Assembly (NCBI GenBank): GCA_963666415.2
Contig: CAXXPD010000003.1
Location: forward strand, 3,410,001-3,474,000
Length of the DNA: 64,000 nucleotides
Direction of reading: 5' to 3'
From: Bin87 sp963666415
Lineage (GTDB): Bacteria; Chloroflexota; Dehalococcoidia; Lucifugimonadales; UBA3495
In this document: positions 1 to 7,641 of the stretch, in pieces
Position numbering within the stretch: position 1 is the first letter of the stretch
Layout of the letters: each line of letters starts with the position of its first letter
Position numbers and translations under genes: made by a program
Notes under the pieces: model-generated
Databases searched by the model: none
Told to the model about the DNA's origin: nothing
Seen by the model: the letters and a program-made list of their open reading frames with translations, nothing else

Positions 1-175
1 CCCTACCGAATTCCGCCCGCCTGGCCACCGCGGGCCGCCATCATCGGGCCTGTGCGGCCGCCTCACGCCGTCCTCATCACCATCTATTGGAATCTGGCCT
101 GGCCCGTTCGCCTTCCCCTACCCATCAGCCCTTGTGTCAACGCCAGCGCCAATCCCTTCGGTGGATTCGGGTTTA
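1..175 (+). repeat. Solo right end of the IS1380-like element
   Basis: This stretch matches the last ~170 bp of the IS1380-like copies ending at 2997 and 26555, and the start of the inverted copy at 50222. It ends in the same terminal repeat (TGGATTCGGGTTTA, 162-175). No transposase goes with it in the window, so it is a remnant or the tail of a copy lying further left. It abuts the protease fragment that follows and adds spurious codons to its frame. Confidence 0.7.
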
Positions 176-1012
176 GGTATCCCTGCAGGGGCTGTATATT
201 TCGAGGAGGAGCGTGTTATCGTGCTGGCCGGCAAAGATAGCGTGACGGCCAAGTGGCGTCCTTTGGTAGGTGGAGTCAAGCACAAAGCCGACCGCTTTGG
301 TCCTGATTGTACTATCGGGTTCGTTACGCGGCGGGGTAGTCTCGATGGCTTGGTGGTGCCTTCTCACTGCACCAATGAGGAAATGGACTTCGGCGGTCCC
401 GATGAGGCGAATATTCACCAACCCCAAAGGCCTTAGTTCGGTGGTAACAAGGTCGCTGAGGAAACAATTGATCCTTCCATGAGTAGTATTGACCATGCGG
501 ACTGCCCGAGCGAATACCGTTGTCGTTATTCGGATTCGGCCTTTGCTGAACTTGAAGACGATGAGGATATAGACCGTGGCAAAATCGCCAAGCCTGAGGA
601 TGTGGGGGAAACCGATGTTTCCCCGTCTGGTACCACGTTCCAGATTACGTCAGAAGGGCTTGGCTTCAGTGTGGGCGATGAGGTCCATTATGTTGGTATC
701 TCGGGAGGTTGGCGGACGGCTGAAATTACAGCCACCTGTGATTACTCGACGGTCCGACCGGCAATAAATGGACTGGGGCATAGGCTTCTCTGTGTGGGGA
801 AGGCAGAGGTGACGGATGGCGACAATCCTACTCCGGGCGACAGTGGGGCCCCGGTTTTCTTTTCTAGTTCTGGTAGCAGTGTGGGGTTGTTGGGTATTCT
901 CTCCACTGGCTCCGCCACCTCCGCTGACGAGTTCGGGTTCTCGAAACTTGGGTTCATCTATTACGAGTTGGATCCGTTATCGGCTTGGAACACTTGCGTG
1001 TCTGGCTGTTGA
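176..1012 (+). pseudogene. Chymotrypsin-like (S1 family) serine protease, 5' truncated and with an in-frame amber stop
   Basis: Frame 2 is open from the IS end to 433, meets TAG at 434-436, then continues in the same frame to TGA at 1010-1012. All three catalytic elements can be read: VPSHCT (His) before the stop, CRYSDSAFAEL (Asp) and GDSGAPVF (Ser) after it. Family S1 proteases of the streptogrisin type place these in the same order in secreted enzymes. The N-terminal part, where a signal peptide would be, is missing because the IS1380-like right end lies directly upstream. The fragment after the stop could start at ATG 479, but it would lack the catalytic His. I infer a dead gene. The alternative, a base-calling error at 434-436, would still leave the 5' truncation. 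No partner genes are nearby. Confidence 0.7.
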
Positions 1013-1127
1013 GTACCAAAGGTTTGGAAGGCAACGGTTAGGTGTAGCCGGTGGAAATAGCCACACGAACTAATCACCTGGTCTGCGTGCCGGATGCAAG
1101 CGGTTGTCTTTTCGGAGTTTCAATCCT

Positions 1128-1149
1128 CACCCGGCCTACGGGCCGGGTG
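1128..1149 (+). terminator. GC-rich hairpin after the protease fragment
   Basis: CACCCGGCC and GGCCGGGTG form a 9-bp stem with a 4-nt loop about 115 bp past the protease stop. No T-run follows, so it is either a weak terminator or an ordinary palindrome. Confidence 0.3.
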
Positions 1150-1263
1150 CAATCATCTGTTTGGCCCTAACGTTTCTGGCAACCTCTTATTTCACAGGTC
1201 TCTCGGGTGGTCCCTGCTGGCAGGGGGCAACCAATCTGGTTGCCGATAACCTGGTCAGTGGTT

Positions 1264-2997
1264 TAGCCCCAATCCACCGAAAAGATGAGTGTCGCGGTGT
1301 GCTGAAGGGGTAAGAAAGTGCTCCTGTGCATCTGGGATAATGGCTTTTGAAACAGGAAACCGTCCCCAGGCCAGGAGCACCCAAAAGATGCTAGCAGATG
1401 ACCACCCCGACCGCATCCAAATCGCCTTTGACGACCACCGCCTGGTGGCCAATGCTGGGCTGATCCTGCCAGCCACGCTGGGCCGGCATCTGGGCCGGCC
1501 CGAACTGGTTGACCGGCACCTGGACCTGGGTCGCGCCCCAGGCCGAGCCAACACCGGCGACAAGGTGATGACGCTGGTGGCGTCTGCTCTGGCCGGAGGA
1601 GACTGCATTGACGACGCCGACGTGCTGCGCACCGGCGGGACGGCTAGCGCCATCGGCTGCGTAGTCAAGGCGCCATCCACCCTGGGGACCTTCCTGCGCA
1701 GTTTCCGGTGGGGCCACGTCCGCCAACTGGATCGGGTCAGCCGGGAGCTGCTGGCCCGGGCCTGGTCGGCTGGGGCCGGACCCGGCGACGGGCCGTTGAC
1801 CATCGACCTGGACTCCACCATCTGCGAGACATACGGTCTGGCCAAGGAGGGGGCGCGCGACCACGGCTACACCGGCCAGCGAGGCTATCACCCGCTGCTG
1901 GCCATTGCCGCCGGCACCGGCGACGTGCTGATGGCTCGGCTGCGCAAGGGCCGCGCCAACACCGTTCGGGGCGCCGCCCACTTTCTACGCGAGACGGTGG
2001 GGCGGGTACGCTACGGCGGGGCCAGGGACAACTCACGGTGCGGGCTGACAGCGGCTTCTACACCCACGCCATCGTCGCCGTCTGCCGCAAGATGGATGTG
2101 CGCTACTCCATCACCGTCCGCCAGCAAGCCCGCCTGCGGAATATCATCGAGGCCATACCCGAGACTGACTGGACGCCGATTCCCTACTGGATGGACGGCG
2201 CCGCCGACGTGGCGGAGACCACCTACGTCCCCTTCCAGGATGAGCCCGACGCCGCACCGGTGCGGCTCATCGTCCGGCGGGTGCAGCCCACGCCCGGCTC
2301 CCAGCTGGCCCTCTTCGCCAGCTACCGCTATCACGGCTTCATCACCGACCGAGACGGGGACACCCTGGAACTGGAGGCCGACCATCGGCGCCACGCCGAG
2401 ATCGAGAACGCCATCCGAGACCTCAAGTACGGCGTCGGGCTCAACCATCTCCCCTCAGGCCGCTTCGCCGCCAACGGCGCCTGGCTGGCGGTGCAGGTGA
2501 TGGCCCACAACCTGGCCCGCTGGACCGCGCGCATCGGTCTGGGTGAGCAACTGGTAACCACCAAGACCCTCCGACGACGCTTCTTCTCCCTCGCCGGACG
2601 GCTCACCCGCTCGGCGCGCCGCCTCACTTTGCATCTGCCCCAGCGCTGGCCCTGGAAAAACCAGTTCAGTCGCGCCTTGGCTCGATTGCGAGCAATTCCA
2701 CTCCCAGCCTGACGGCACCGCTGGTGTCAACGCCGACGGAGATCTGACCCACTCACCAGACTACCCGACCGCCTCGCAGACTTGCGCCAGGCTGGTCCCC
2801 GAGCGTCTCTTGCTGCACGCTACCCTGACAATTTCGCCCAGCATCGCCACCGCGGGCCGCCATCATCGTGTCTGTGTGGCTATCTCACGCCGCCCTCATC
2901 CCCATCTATTGGAATCGGGCTTGCCCCGTTCGCCTTCCCTTGCCCATCATCCCTGGTGTCAACGCCACGGCCCATCGCTTCGGTGGATTCGGGTTTA
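1264..2997 (+). mobile_element. IS1380-like element, copy 1
   Basis: The terminal inverted repeats are TAGCCCCAATCCACCGA at the left and, reversed, TAAACCCGAATCCACCGA at the right. The element is about 1.73 kb and holds one transposase gene plus a ~285-bp non-coding right part, which is the region shared with the solo end at 1-175. No target duplication is visible at its flanks, unlike copy 2. Two further copies lie at 24838-26555 and 50222-53303 (reverse). Confidence 0.75.
1388..2712 (+). pseudogene. IS1380 family transposase, frameshifted
   Basis: This is a DDE transposase of IS1380 type. The first part (from ATG 1388) carries the first Asp in TIDLDSTICETYG. The second part carries the second Asp in VRADSGFYT and the Glu in RRHAEIENAIRDLKYG. 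The frame changes near 2024-2032, where this copy reads GGGGCCAGGGACAACTC and the otherwise near-identical copy 2 reads GGCGCCAGAGGACAACTC. The two halves therefore cannot form one protein without frameshifting. Copies 2 and 3 are undamaged at this point but carry other lesions. A product from this copy is unlikely to be active. Confidence 0.8.
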
Positions 2998-3293
2998 GGG
3001 AAACGCCCGGCTCGCGCGGGGAAACATCTCAATCCTGCGCATTTCTGTCTGGTGGGTTTGGCTGCGCGGTTCGTACTTGTCCGTCTGTTACCACTCGATA
3101 TCATCGTCTGTGCGGCTCTCATGGCGACGCTGTTGCTGGTTTGTCTTGTATGTGGCCCTCGGGACGACCTTTTGCCCGCTGTGGCTATTCTCGTCGTCCT
3201 GTGTGAAGCCCGACGCTGTTGTTCGGCCTCACTCGCTCTGCCGGCGCGCGTTTTTTGCGTCGCTACACGTTGCGATAAGCGTATTGCTCTTTT

Positions 3294-3708
3294 TACTGAT
3301 TGCTCTGGTTTGTGGTGTCTGAGCGGAAAGATACGGTCCAGCGATTGCCGTGTGCGATGAGCCCGGCTTGGGGTGGTGCCGCGGTCATCGACGGGTGGCC
3401 TTTGGTCTTGGTTTTGACTCGTTGTGATTTGAGAGCGTAGGTTGCGCGGCGGGTGCAGGTCTGACCGCTGTGGTGGTTGATGTGAACTATGTCCCCGGTG
3501 CGGATGCCGTCAATCCGGCGTTGGCGAACGCTGTGCGCCGGTGGGGTGGTGTAGCCCTGGGTTGACTTGGGTAACCGGCTGCAGGCGGGGAAATACTTGC
3601 TGTCTTGGCTGCCTTTTGGCGTTGCAGTTGATGGACTGTCAGGCCAACGGCATTCGTGCCCTGACGATTGTTCGGCGGATGCAGTCTCTGGGAGTGGTGG
3701 GTGGCGAC
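3294..3708 (-). pseudogene. Uncertain ORF remnant with an IscB-like C-terminal motif
   Basis: The minus strand is open from the foldback element at 3709 to a TAA at 3294-3296. It has no convincing start codon. The readable part contains RQRRIDGIRTGDIVHI followed by a basic segment (ALKSQRVKTKTKG). The pattern GxxTGDIV resembles the C-terminal region of IscB-type RRXRR/HNH proteins, but the match is short and no HNH motif is visible. The upstream part of this frame does not look like natural protein. It may be the tail of a gene whose 5' end was removed when the foldback element arrived. Confidence 0.25.
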
Positions 3709-3885
3709 CTTGGAAAACCGCTATCCGATCGTGCTGAGAAATCGCGATAGAGGATACAAATACGCGCTGTGACAGCGATTCCAGCCCTTGGACGACTCAC
3801 AAGTCATCCAAGGCTCAAAACCAGCCTGAGAGCGCGTATTTACCATTTTCCTGGCAGCAAGCAGCACCAGTCGGAACCGCGCCCC
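3709..3885. repeat. 177-bp foldback (MITE-like) element, copy 1
   Basis: Nearly identical to 7156-7332. It contains nested inverted repeats: AAATACGCGCT pairs with AGCGCGTATTT, and inside that CCTTGGACGACT pairs with AGTCATCCAAGG around a 4-nt loop. The outer ends are only loosely complementary. It carries no ORF of its own. It interrupts a transposase gene at a GGGGCGCGG sequence, the same motif at which copy 2 interrupts an unrelated gene. Confidence 0.7.
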
Positions 3886-4235
3886 GACCCAGGATGTAGG
3901 TGGTGTCCAGCGCCACCCGCATCCCACGCTTTTTCAGGTAGCCCGACTGCCGCGCCAAGCGCAGGCTGCTCTCGAATACCTCCCGCACCTTGTCGTGCAG
4001 TATCAACTGCGCCCGGAACATCTGCAGCGTACTCTTGGCAAAAGGCCGGTCCTCAATCTCAATCCCCAACGCCACCCTCGGTCGTGGCCGAGGGCAGGCT
4101 CTTCCACCGGATGTCGAAGTCAGCCCTCGCCTTGGCCTCGGCGTCGCTCACCTTGTCGTAGGTCTGCAACAGCAGCGCCGTGGCCAGCAGGCTGGGCGGC
4201 ACGCTGTCCCGTCCATTGTCCGGATGCGCTACTGG
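3886..4235 (-). pseudogene. Fragment of a DUF772-type transposase
   Basis: Read on the minus strand, the piece begins near DNGRDSVPPSLLATALLLQT, changes frame near 4075-4100, and continues as VALGIEIEDRPFAKSTLQ to TTYILGRG, where the foldback element cuts it. These are N-terminal features of IS1182/IS5-group transposases with a DUF772 domain. The frame change coincides with about 25 extra bases holding a perfect small palindrome (CCCTCGG and CCGAGGG); removing them restores RWKVALGIEIED. The C-terminal catalytic part is absent. Confidence 0.65.
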
Positions 4236-4261
4236 TTGGGCTGTACCGGGTTACCGACAAA

Positions 4262-4299
4262 AAGCCGGCCGCCCAGTTGGTCGGTGGCGGCCGGCGGCG
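4262..4299 (-). terminator. Rho-independent terminator of the two-gene operon
   Basis: On the minus strand GCCGGCCGCC pairs with GGCGGCCGGC around a 12-nt loop and is followed directly by TTTTT. It lies about 55 bp after the stop of the gene ending at 4351. A related hairpin without a clear T-run lies at about 5931-5965. Confidence 0.75.
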
Positions 4300-4350
4300 T
4301 TGTGGGACGACGACGAGTTCATCGTGGTGTCGACGGGTAGCTCGGGAAGT

Positions 4351-4737
4351 CTATGCTTCCAGCGGGGCGTGTCCCGATATCCAACGTGACGCGCGGGCCA
4401 TGGCTCGTAGCCGCCCGCGCGTTTTGCGGCCTATGATGTTGCAGTGCCCTGGGTCTCCCGTGATGTCCTCACGCTCGACGTCAAGGCCTTGGGCTCGTAT
4501 CTCGCCAACGGTGATTTCTGCCATATAGGTGTCAGGGTACCTTGCAACCAGTCGCTCTGCAGTCGTTTCCGAGCGCAAGTAAACCGATGTTTCGCCATCA
4601 GTTCCGTCTTGCTTGAAGGCGTCGCTGGACGGCCTTATCGGCCCGTCTTCCGCGTCGGTGGTCAACTCATCGGGTTGTACCCGGCGCATGACGATTTCAC
4701 CGTCCCCTATGGGGAGTGGGGTCGGGGGCGTGGACAT
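4351..4737 (-). CDS. Conserved hypothetical protein, second gene of an unknown pair
   Basis: A 128-aa soluble protein with no signal peptide or membrane segment. The central part (SSDAFKQDGTDGETSVYLRS) and the C-terminal part (ITGDPGHCNIIGRKTRGR) look conserved and structured; the last 15 residues are basic. I recall similar hypothetical proteins in other bacteria but no established function. It starts 12 bp after the stop of the upstream gene on the same strand and is followed by a strong terminator, so the two form a compact operon. A toxin/immunity or defence-accessory role would suit such a pair, but nothing in the sequence proves it. Confidence 0.65.
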   Translation of the reverse strand: MSTPPTPLPIGDGEIVMRRVQPDELTTDAEDGPIRPSSDAFKQDGTDGETSVYLRSETTAERLVARYPDTYMAEITVGEIRAQGLDVEREDITGDPGHCNIIGRKTRGRLRAMARASRWISGHAPLEA

Positions 4738-4749
4738 TGAGCGAGGTTT

Positions 4750-5253
4750 CTACGCTCGATTTGCCGGCAGCATCTTTACGTGTTCCCCGATCCTCTTCAG
4801 GGATTCGCCCACGGGTCCCTCATATTCAGCGACGCCCGGTCCGGCGAAATTGTACTCAATGGTGCCATCTGGGTCGGATTCTATCTCGAGATCGAAACCG
4901 TTTACGTGCCATTCTGCCGTCACTCCACCGCGCCAGGTGGGGATGATACTGGTCGGTGGGATAGTTTCATTATCCAAAACTCTCGCCAAAAGCCAAAGCA
5001 GATTGGCGACGGCCTTCGGTTGGGTGGCTTTCCTCCCGTCAGGCAGGTTGTCATCGGTCAAGCGTAAACAACAGATGGCATCCATAGTAGGTCGCAGCCA
5101 TCGGATGTTCACTTCGTGTGGTTCAACTTGGATTGAGTGAGAATCCGGTGGTACTGCACTGCTTTCCTTGCTGTCCATGACAACGTACTCGACGAAACTG
5201 TTGAGTATGTCAATGCAATCGGTTGTCGTTCGTACAGTACTGGCAGTTGCCAT
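4750..5253 (-). CDS. Hypothetical protein, first gene of an unknown pair
   Basis: A 167-aa protein. The start at 5253 is chosen because AGGAGG sits 6 bp upstream; the frame stays open further up, but those codons (MPTVWPTPKPRP...) look non-coding. The protein is acidic, with no membrane segment or signal. Segments such as AVANLLWLLARVLDNE and WRGGVTAEWHVNGFDLEIES suggest an alpha/beta fold in which the second segment ends in a beta-rich half. I do not recognise a family. Its neighbour on the same strand starts 12 bp downstream, which implies co-transcription and probably a joint function. Confidence 0.6.
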   Translation of the reverse strand: MATASTVRTTTDCIDILNSFVEYVVMDSKESSAVPPDSHSIQVEPHEVNIRWLRPTMDAICCLRLTDDNLPDGRKATQPKAVANLLWLLARVLDNETIPPTSIIPTWRGGVTAEWHVNGFDLEIESDPDGTIEYNFAGPGVAEYEGPVGESLKRIGEHVKMLPANRA

Positions 5254-5999
5254 TTGGTTCCTCCTTTGGGCACCATCAGGGCCATGCGCTGACAGAAGGG
5301 TGTTGTGGGTGTTCCCTAATGGGCGTGGTTTGGGTGTCGGCCACACGGTGGGCATGAGGTCCCTTGGCCATGCACGAACGCGCCGTACCTAGCCGGGCAT
5401 TGGGTTCGCAGTTTTGATCGGTACGGGCAAAATGCACTTTGTTGAGGTGGACATCCGGTCGCTGAGTGAGGGCGTCATCTTCGTGAGTGGTTGCTACCAA
5501 TGGGACGGCGCTGTTTATGGTGCAGGGGTTGCCCTCCGCGCCTGTTGGATTTGAGATGCTCCAATCTGGTCTAGCGTTCGTGGTGAGATTAAGTATACCC
5601 GCAAATCTGTTGACACGTTGCCCATCTGTCAACCCCCATCGTAGCCAGGTGTACGCAACATGGAAGGAAAATTATTTTATGGTTCAACGCAGGCTGAAAG
5701 GAGAGGCGATGGGCGGATGGTGCGTCCGCGATATTATCGTGATGATGTGCGGTGCTCCAACCGAGCCACCGGCCGGATTCGCAATGGCTGCCAGCGATCT
5801 GCTGGTGTTAGCTCCGCGCCCTGCTGGCTCGAAGAGTGCCTGCAACCGTTTTTCCGTGCCTGAGATGGTATGGATAGCCGTCCGGGCGGCTCTGCGGCGG
5901 AAATTTAGGTATGTGGTGCCGTTCAGTGGAACTGGCCGCCCCGTTGGTCGGTGGCGGCCGGTGCCCCTGTTCGTAAACAGCAGGTTCATTACAGTACCG
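5254..5999. other. Region without a supported gene
   Basis: About 750 bp. Both strands hold medium ORFs, but their composition is not protein-like and none has a good ribosome binding site. A hairpin near 5931-5965 resembles the operon terminator at 4262. The promoter of the operon starting at 5253 should lie near 5270-5400. Confidence 0.4.
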
Positions 6000-6266
6000 T
6001 TATCCGTTTTCAATGTGCCGGAAGTACCTTGTGCCATTGTTCTCGGCGCAGATCATTTTCCCATTGCACTTGACGCAGTAAAGCGTTTTCTCTCTGGGAG
6101 GTACCTGTTCCGCGGTCAGCCATGTCTTCGGCGTTTCTAGAATGGCAGGCTGAAGCGGTTTCTGGTCGGGGAACAGCTTCTGTTGGCTACGTTGTGCGTA
6201 GGTGTTCTGCTGACACCGCTCGGCACTTCTGCTCGGGTCGGAGCGCTCTTGTTCTTTTGATTCCAC
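6000..6266 (-). CDS. Small CxxC-containing hypothetical protein
   Basis: An 88-aa frame starting at GTG 6266. The C-terminal part TLYCVKCNGKMICAEN shows one CxxC pair and a following Cys, like a zinc ribbon; the N-terminal half is Gln/Arg-rich and poorly ordered. It overlaps the 3' end of the FN3 gene frame, which has degenerated there, so one of the two is not real in the overlap. No function can be assigned. Confidence 0.35.
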   Translation of the reverse strand: MESKEQERSDPSRSAERCQQNTYAQRSQQKLFPDQKPLQPAILETPKTWLTAEQVPPREKTLYCVKCNGKMICAENNGTRYFRHIENG

Positions 6267-6856
6267 GATAGTTCCTTTTCACGACTGGGTGGCCCTGGAC
6301 GAGTGTAACCGGAACGGACGACGGTGTATCCGGTCAGCGGGTAGGCCGTGTCGCACTGGTCGGGTGCTGGCACCGTGGATGCCAGCCACGTCAGGTTGAC
6401 GGTGGCGGTTTCGTCCGCGGCGTCGGGTTCTGCCACGGCTCCGGTAAGGTTGCCGGGTGCCGATGGCGTCTCCGGGACATCTGCGGAGGCTGATTCGGAG
6501 GCTGGGCTGGCGCCATCGGCGCTGTTGGCCTCGACGGAGTAGGCGTATGTGGTTCCCGGCTCCACCGCGTGGTCTGAGAACGTCGTGGCTGCTCCGTTGG
6601 CCGAGAAGGTTTGGCCGTCGGCTCTGGTGATGGTGTAGTCGGACACCTCGGCATCTGGTGCATCCCAGCTGACCCGTATGCGGGGTTCCTCACCGTCTGG
6701 GACGATCAGGTGGGCCAGGGTATTATCCGGTGTTTCCGGCGGGCCGGTGTTGGCCGTTGCGTTGCCTTGGTGGATGACGGTTAGCAGGATTGCAGCGGCT
6801 GCCACTACGGCGGCGACCGCAACCCACGGTCTGGCGGGTAGTCTCGGAATTCGCAT
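6137..6856 (-). CDS. Membrane-anchored protein with two fibronectin type III domains, C-terminus abnormal
   Basis: Begins with a short basic segment and a single hydrophobic helix (WVAVAAVVAAAAILLTVI), a signal anchor placing the rest outside the cell. FN3 domain 1 covers roughly residues 45-110 (RIRVSWDAPDAEVSDYTITR, TTYAYSVEA). FN3 domain 2 starts near 113 and keeps only its first half (VNLTWLAS, LTGYTVVRSGYTR). After about residue 190 the sequence turns into low-quality Arg/Ser/Pro codons to the stop at 6137. Family members usually have several complete FN3 repeats, so I infer truncation by deletion or rearrangement around 6290. Surface adhesion or scaffold roles are typical of such proteins. 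Confidence 0.6.
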   Translation of the reverse strand: MRIPRLPARPWVAVAAVVAAAAILLTVIHQGNATANTGPPETPDNTLAHLIVPDGEEPRIRVSWDAPDAEVSDYTITRADGQTFSANGAATTFSDHAVEPGTTYAYSVEANSADGASPASESASADVPETPSAPGNLTGAVAEPDAADETATVNLTWLASTVPAPDQCDTAYPLTGYTVVRSGYTRPGPPSREKELSWNQKNKSAPTRAEVPSGVSRTPTHNVANRSCSPTRNRFSLPF

Positions 6857-7155
6857 TGTCTATGCACCTCAGTTTTGGTGGATAGACTTAATGTAGCGAA
6901 ACACCCCGTATCTTTATGCTGTTTAGCCCCCCGCCCGGGCTTGGCGAGGACGATTCGTGAGTACGGGAAACGGCAAGACAGTCCGTCACCAGATACATTT
7001 ACAGAGTACCCGCACTCAAGAACAACGGCGTCAGATCCGACTACACCAACCCCGCCCGAATAACGGTGCCGTGAGAACAGCTAATACGACAAACCGAACC
7101 ACGTAGAAACTCGCCACCGTACTTTCGAACTGTACGGTGGCCAATTCATCACCAG

Positions 7156-7332
7156 CTTGGAAAACCGCTATCCGATCTTCCTGAGAAATCGCGATAGAGG
7201 ATACAAATACGCGCTGTGACAGCGATTCCAGCCCTTGGACGACTCACAAGTCATCCAAGGCTCAAAACCAGCCTGAGAGCGCGTATTTACCATTTTCCTG
7301 GCAGCAAGCAGCACCAGTCGGAACCGCGCCCC
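7156..7332. repeat. 177-bp foldback (MITE-like) element, copy 2
   Basis: Matches 3709-3885 over its whole length, differing mainly at GTG versus TTC about 23 bp from the left end. It shows the same nested palindromes. It interrupts a small gene on the minus strand after ENGWG, again at GGGGCGCGG. Confidence 0.7.
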
Positions 7333-7432
7333 AGCCGTTCTCAGAAGCCTGATGAACATCGCCGGCGGCGAGTTCCTCCTTGGCTTGATGTAGCAGCTGG
7401 CGGCTGGCCACTTGGTGTGTCCTCGGTGTCAT
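7333..7432 (-). pseudogene. N-terminal fragment of a PaREP1/HEPN-like protein
   Basis: From ATG 7432 the frame reads MTPRTHQVASRQLLHQAKEE, then LAAGDVHQASENGWGA, and is then lost in the foldback element. The pattern of an amphipathic helix, then ...EELAAGDxxQASExGWGA..., is characteristic of PaREP1/HEPN helical proteins. Only about 35 residues remain. It follows another small gene after a 20-bp gap, so it was probably the third gene of a short operon. HEPN proteins often act in toxin-antitoxin or defence modules as RNases; the catalytic Rx4-6H motif would lie in the missing part. Confidence 0.45.
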
Positions 7433-7451
7433 GGGTGCCCTCGATTCCTAT

Positions 7452-7622
7452 CTATTCCTGTGCCTCTTCGTATCCGTACGAGGTGGAGGACATCACTAGT
7501 TTGCGGGGGCTGTCCGTCTGATATCGGTTGTTGTCGTTTGCCAGCCGGTTCCGGATGGTCTCTAACGACTCAGGTAGTGTTCTCTCGGTGTAGTACACCC
7601 TAACCACTGCTTCGTTCGGCAC
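7452..7622 (-). CDS. Small hypothetical protein upstream of the HEPN-like fragment
   Basis: A 56-aa protein starting at GTG 7622 (MPNEAVVRVYYTERTLPES...) and ending SSTSYGYEEAQE. It overlaps by 23 bp the end of the preceding small gene, an arrangement typical of translational coupling. The mix of beta-strand (AVVRVYYTE) and helix (SLETIRNRLANDN) looks natural. No family is recognised. The ribosome binding site would lie within the previous gene. Confidence 0.45.
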   Translation of the reverse strand: MPNEAVVRVYYTERTLPESLETIRNRLANDNNRYQTDSPRKLVMSSTSYGYEEAQE

Positions 7623-7641
7623 TCGAACCAGGCAACTGTTC

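Noticed and set aside
434..436. Possible recoding of TAG as a sense codon
   Set aside because: Several clearly intact genes in the window terminate at TAG (for example at 28377-28379 and 31908-31910), and the interrupted genes are IS genes or already truncated genes. Point mutation explains the data.
5487..6140. 217-codon plus-strand frame
   Set aside because: No ribosome binding site, no recognisable motif, irregular composition, and overlap with other equally weak frames on the opposite strand.
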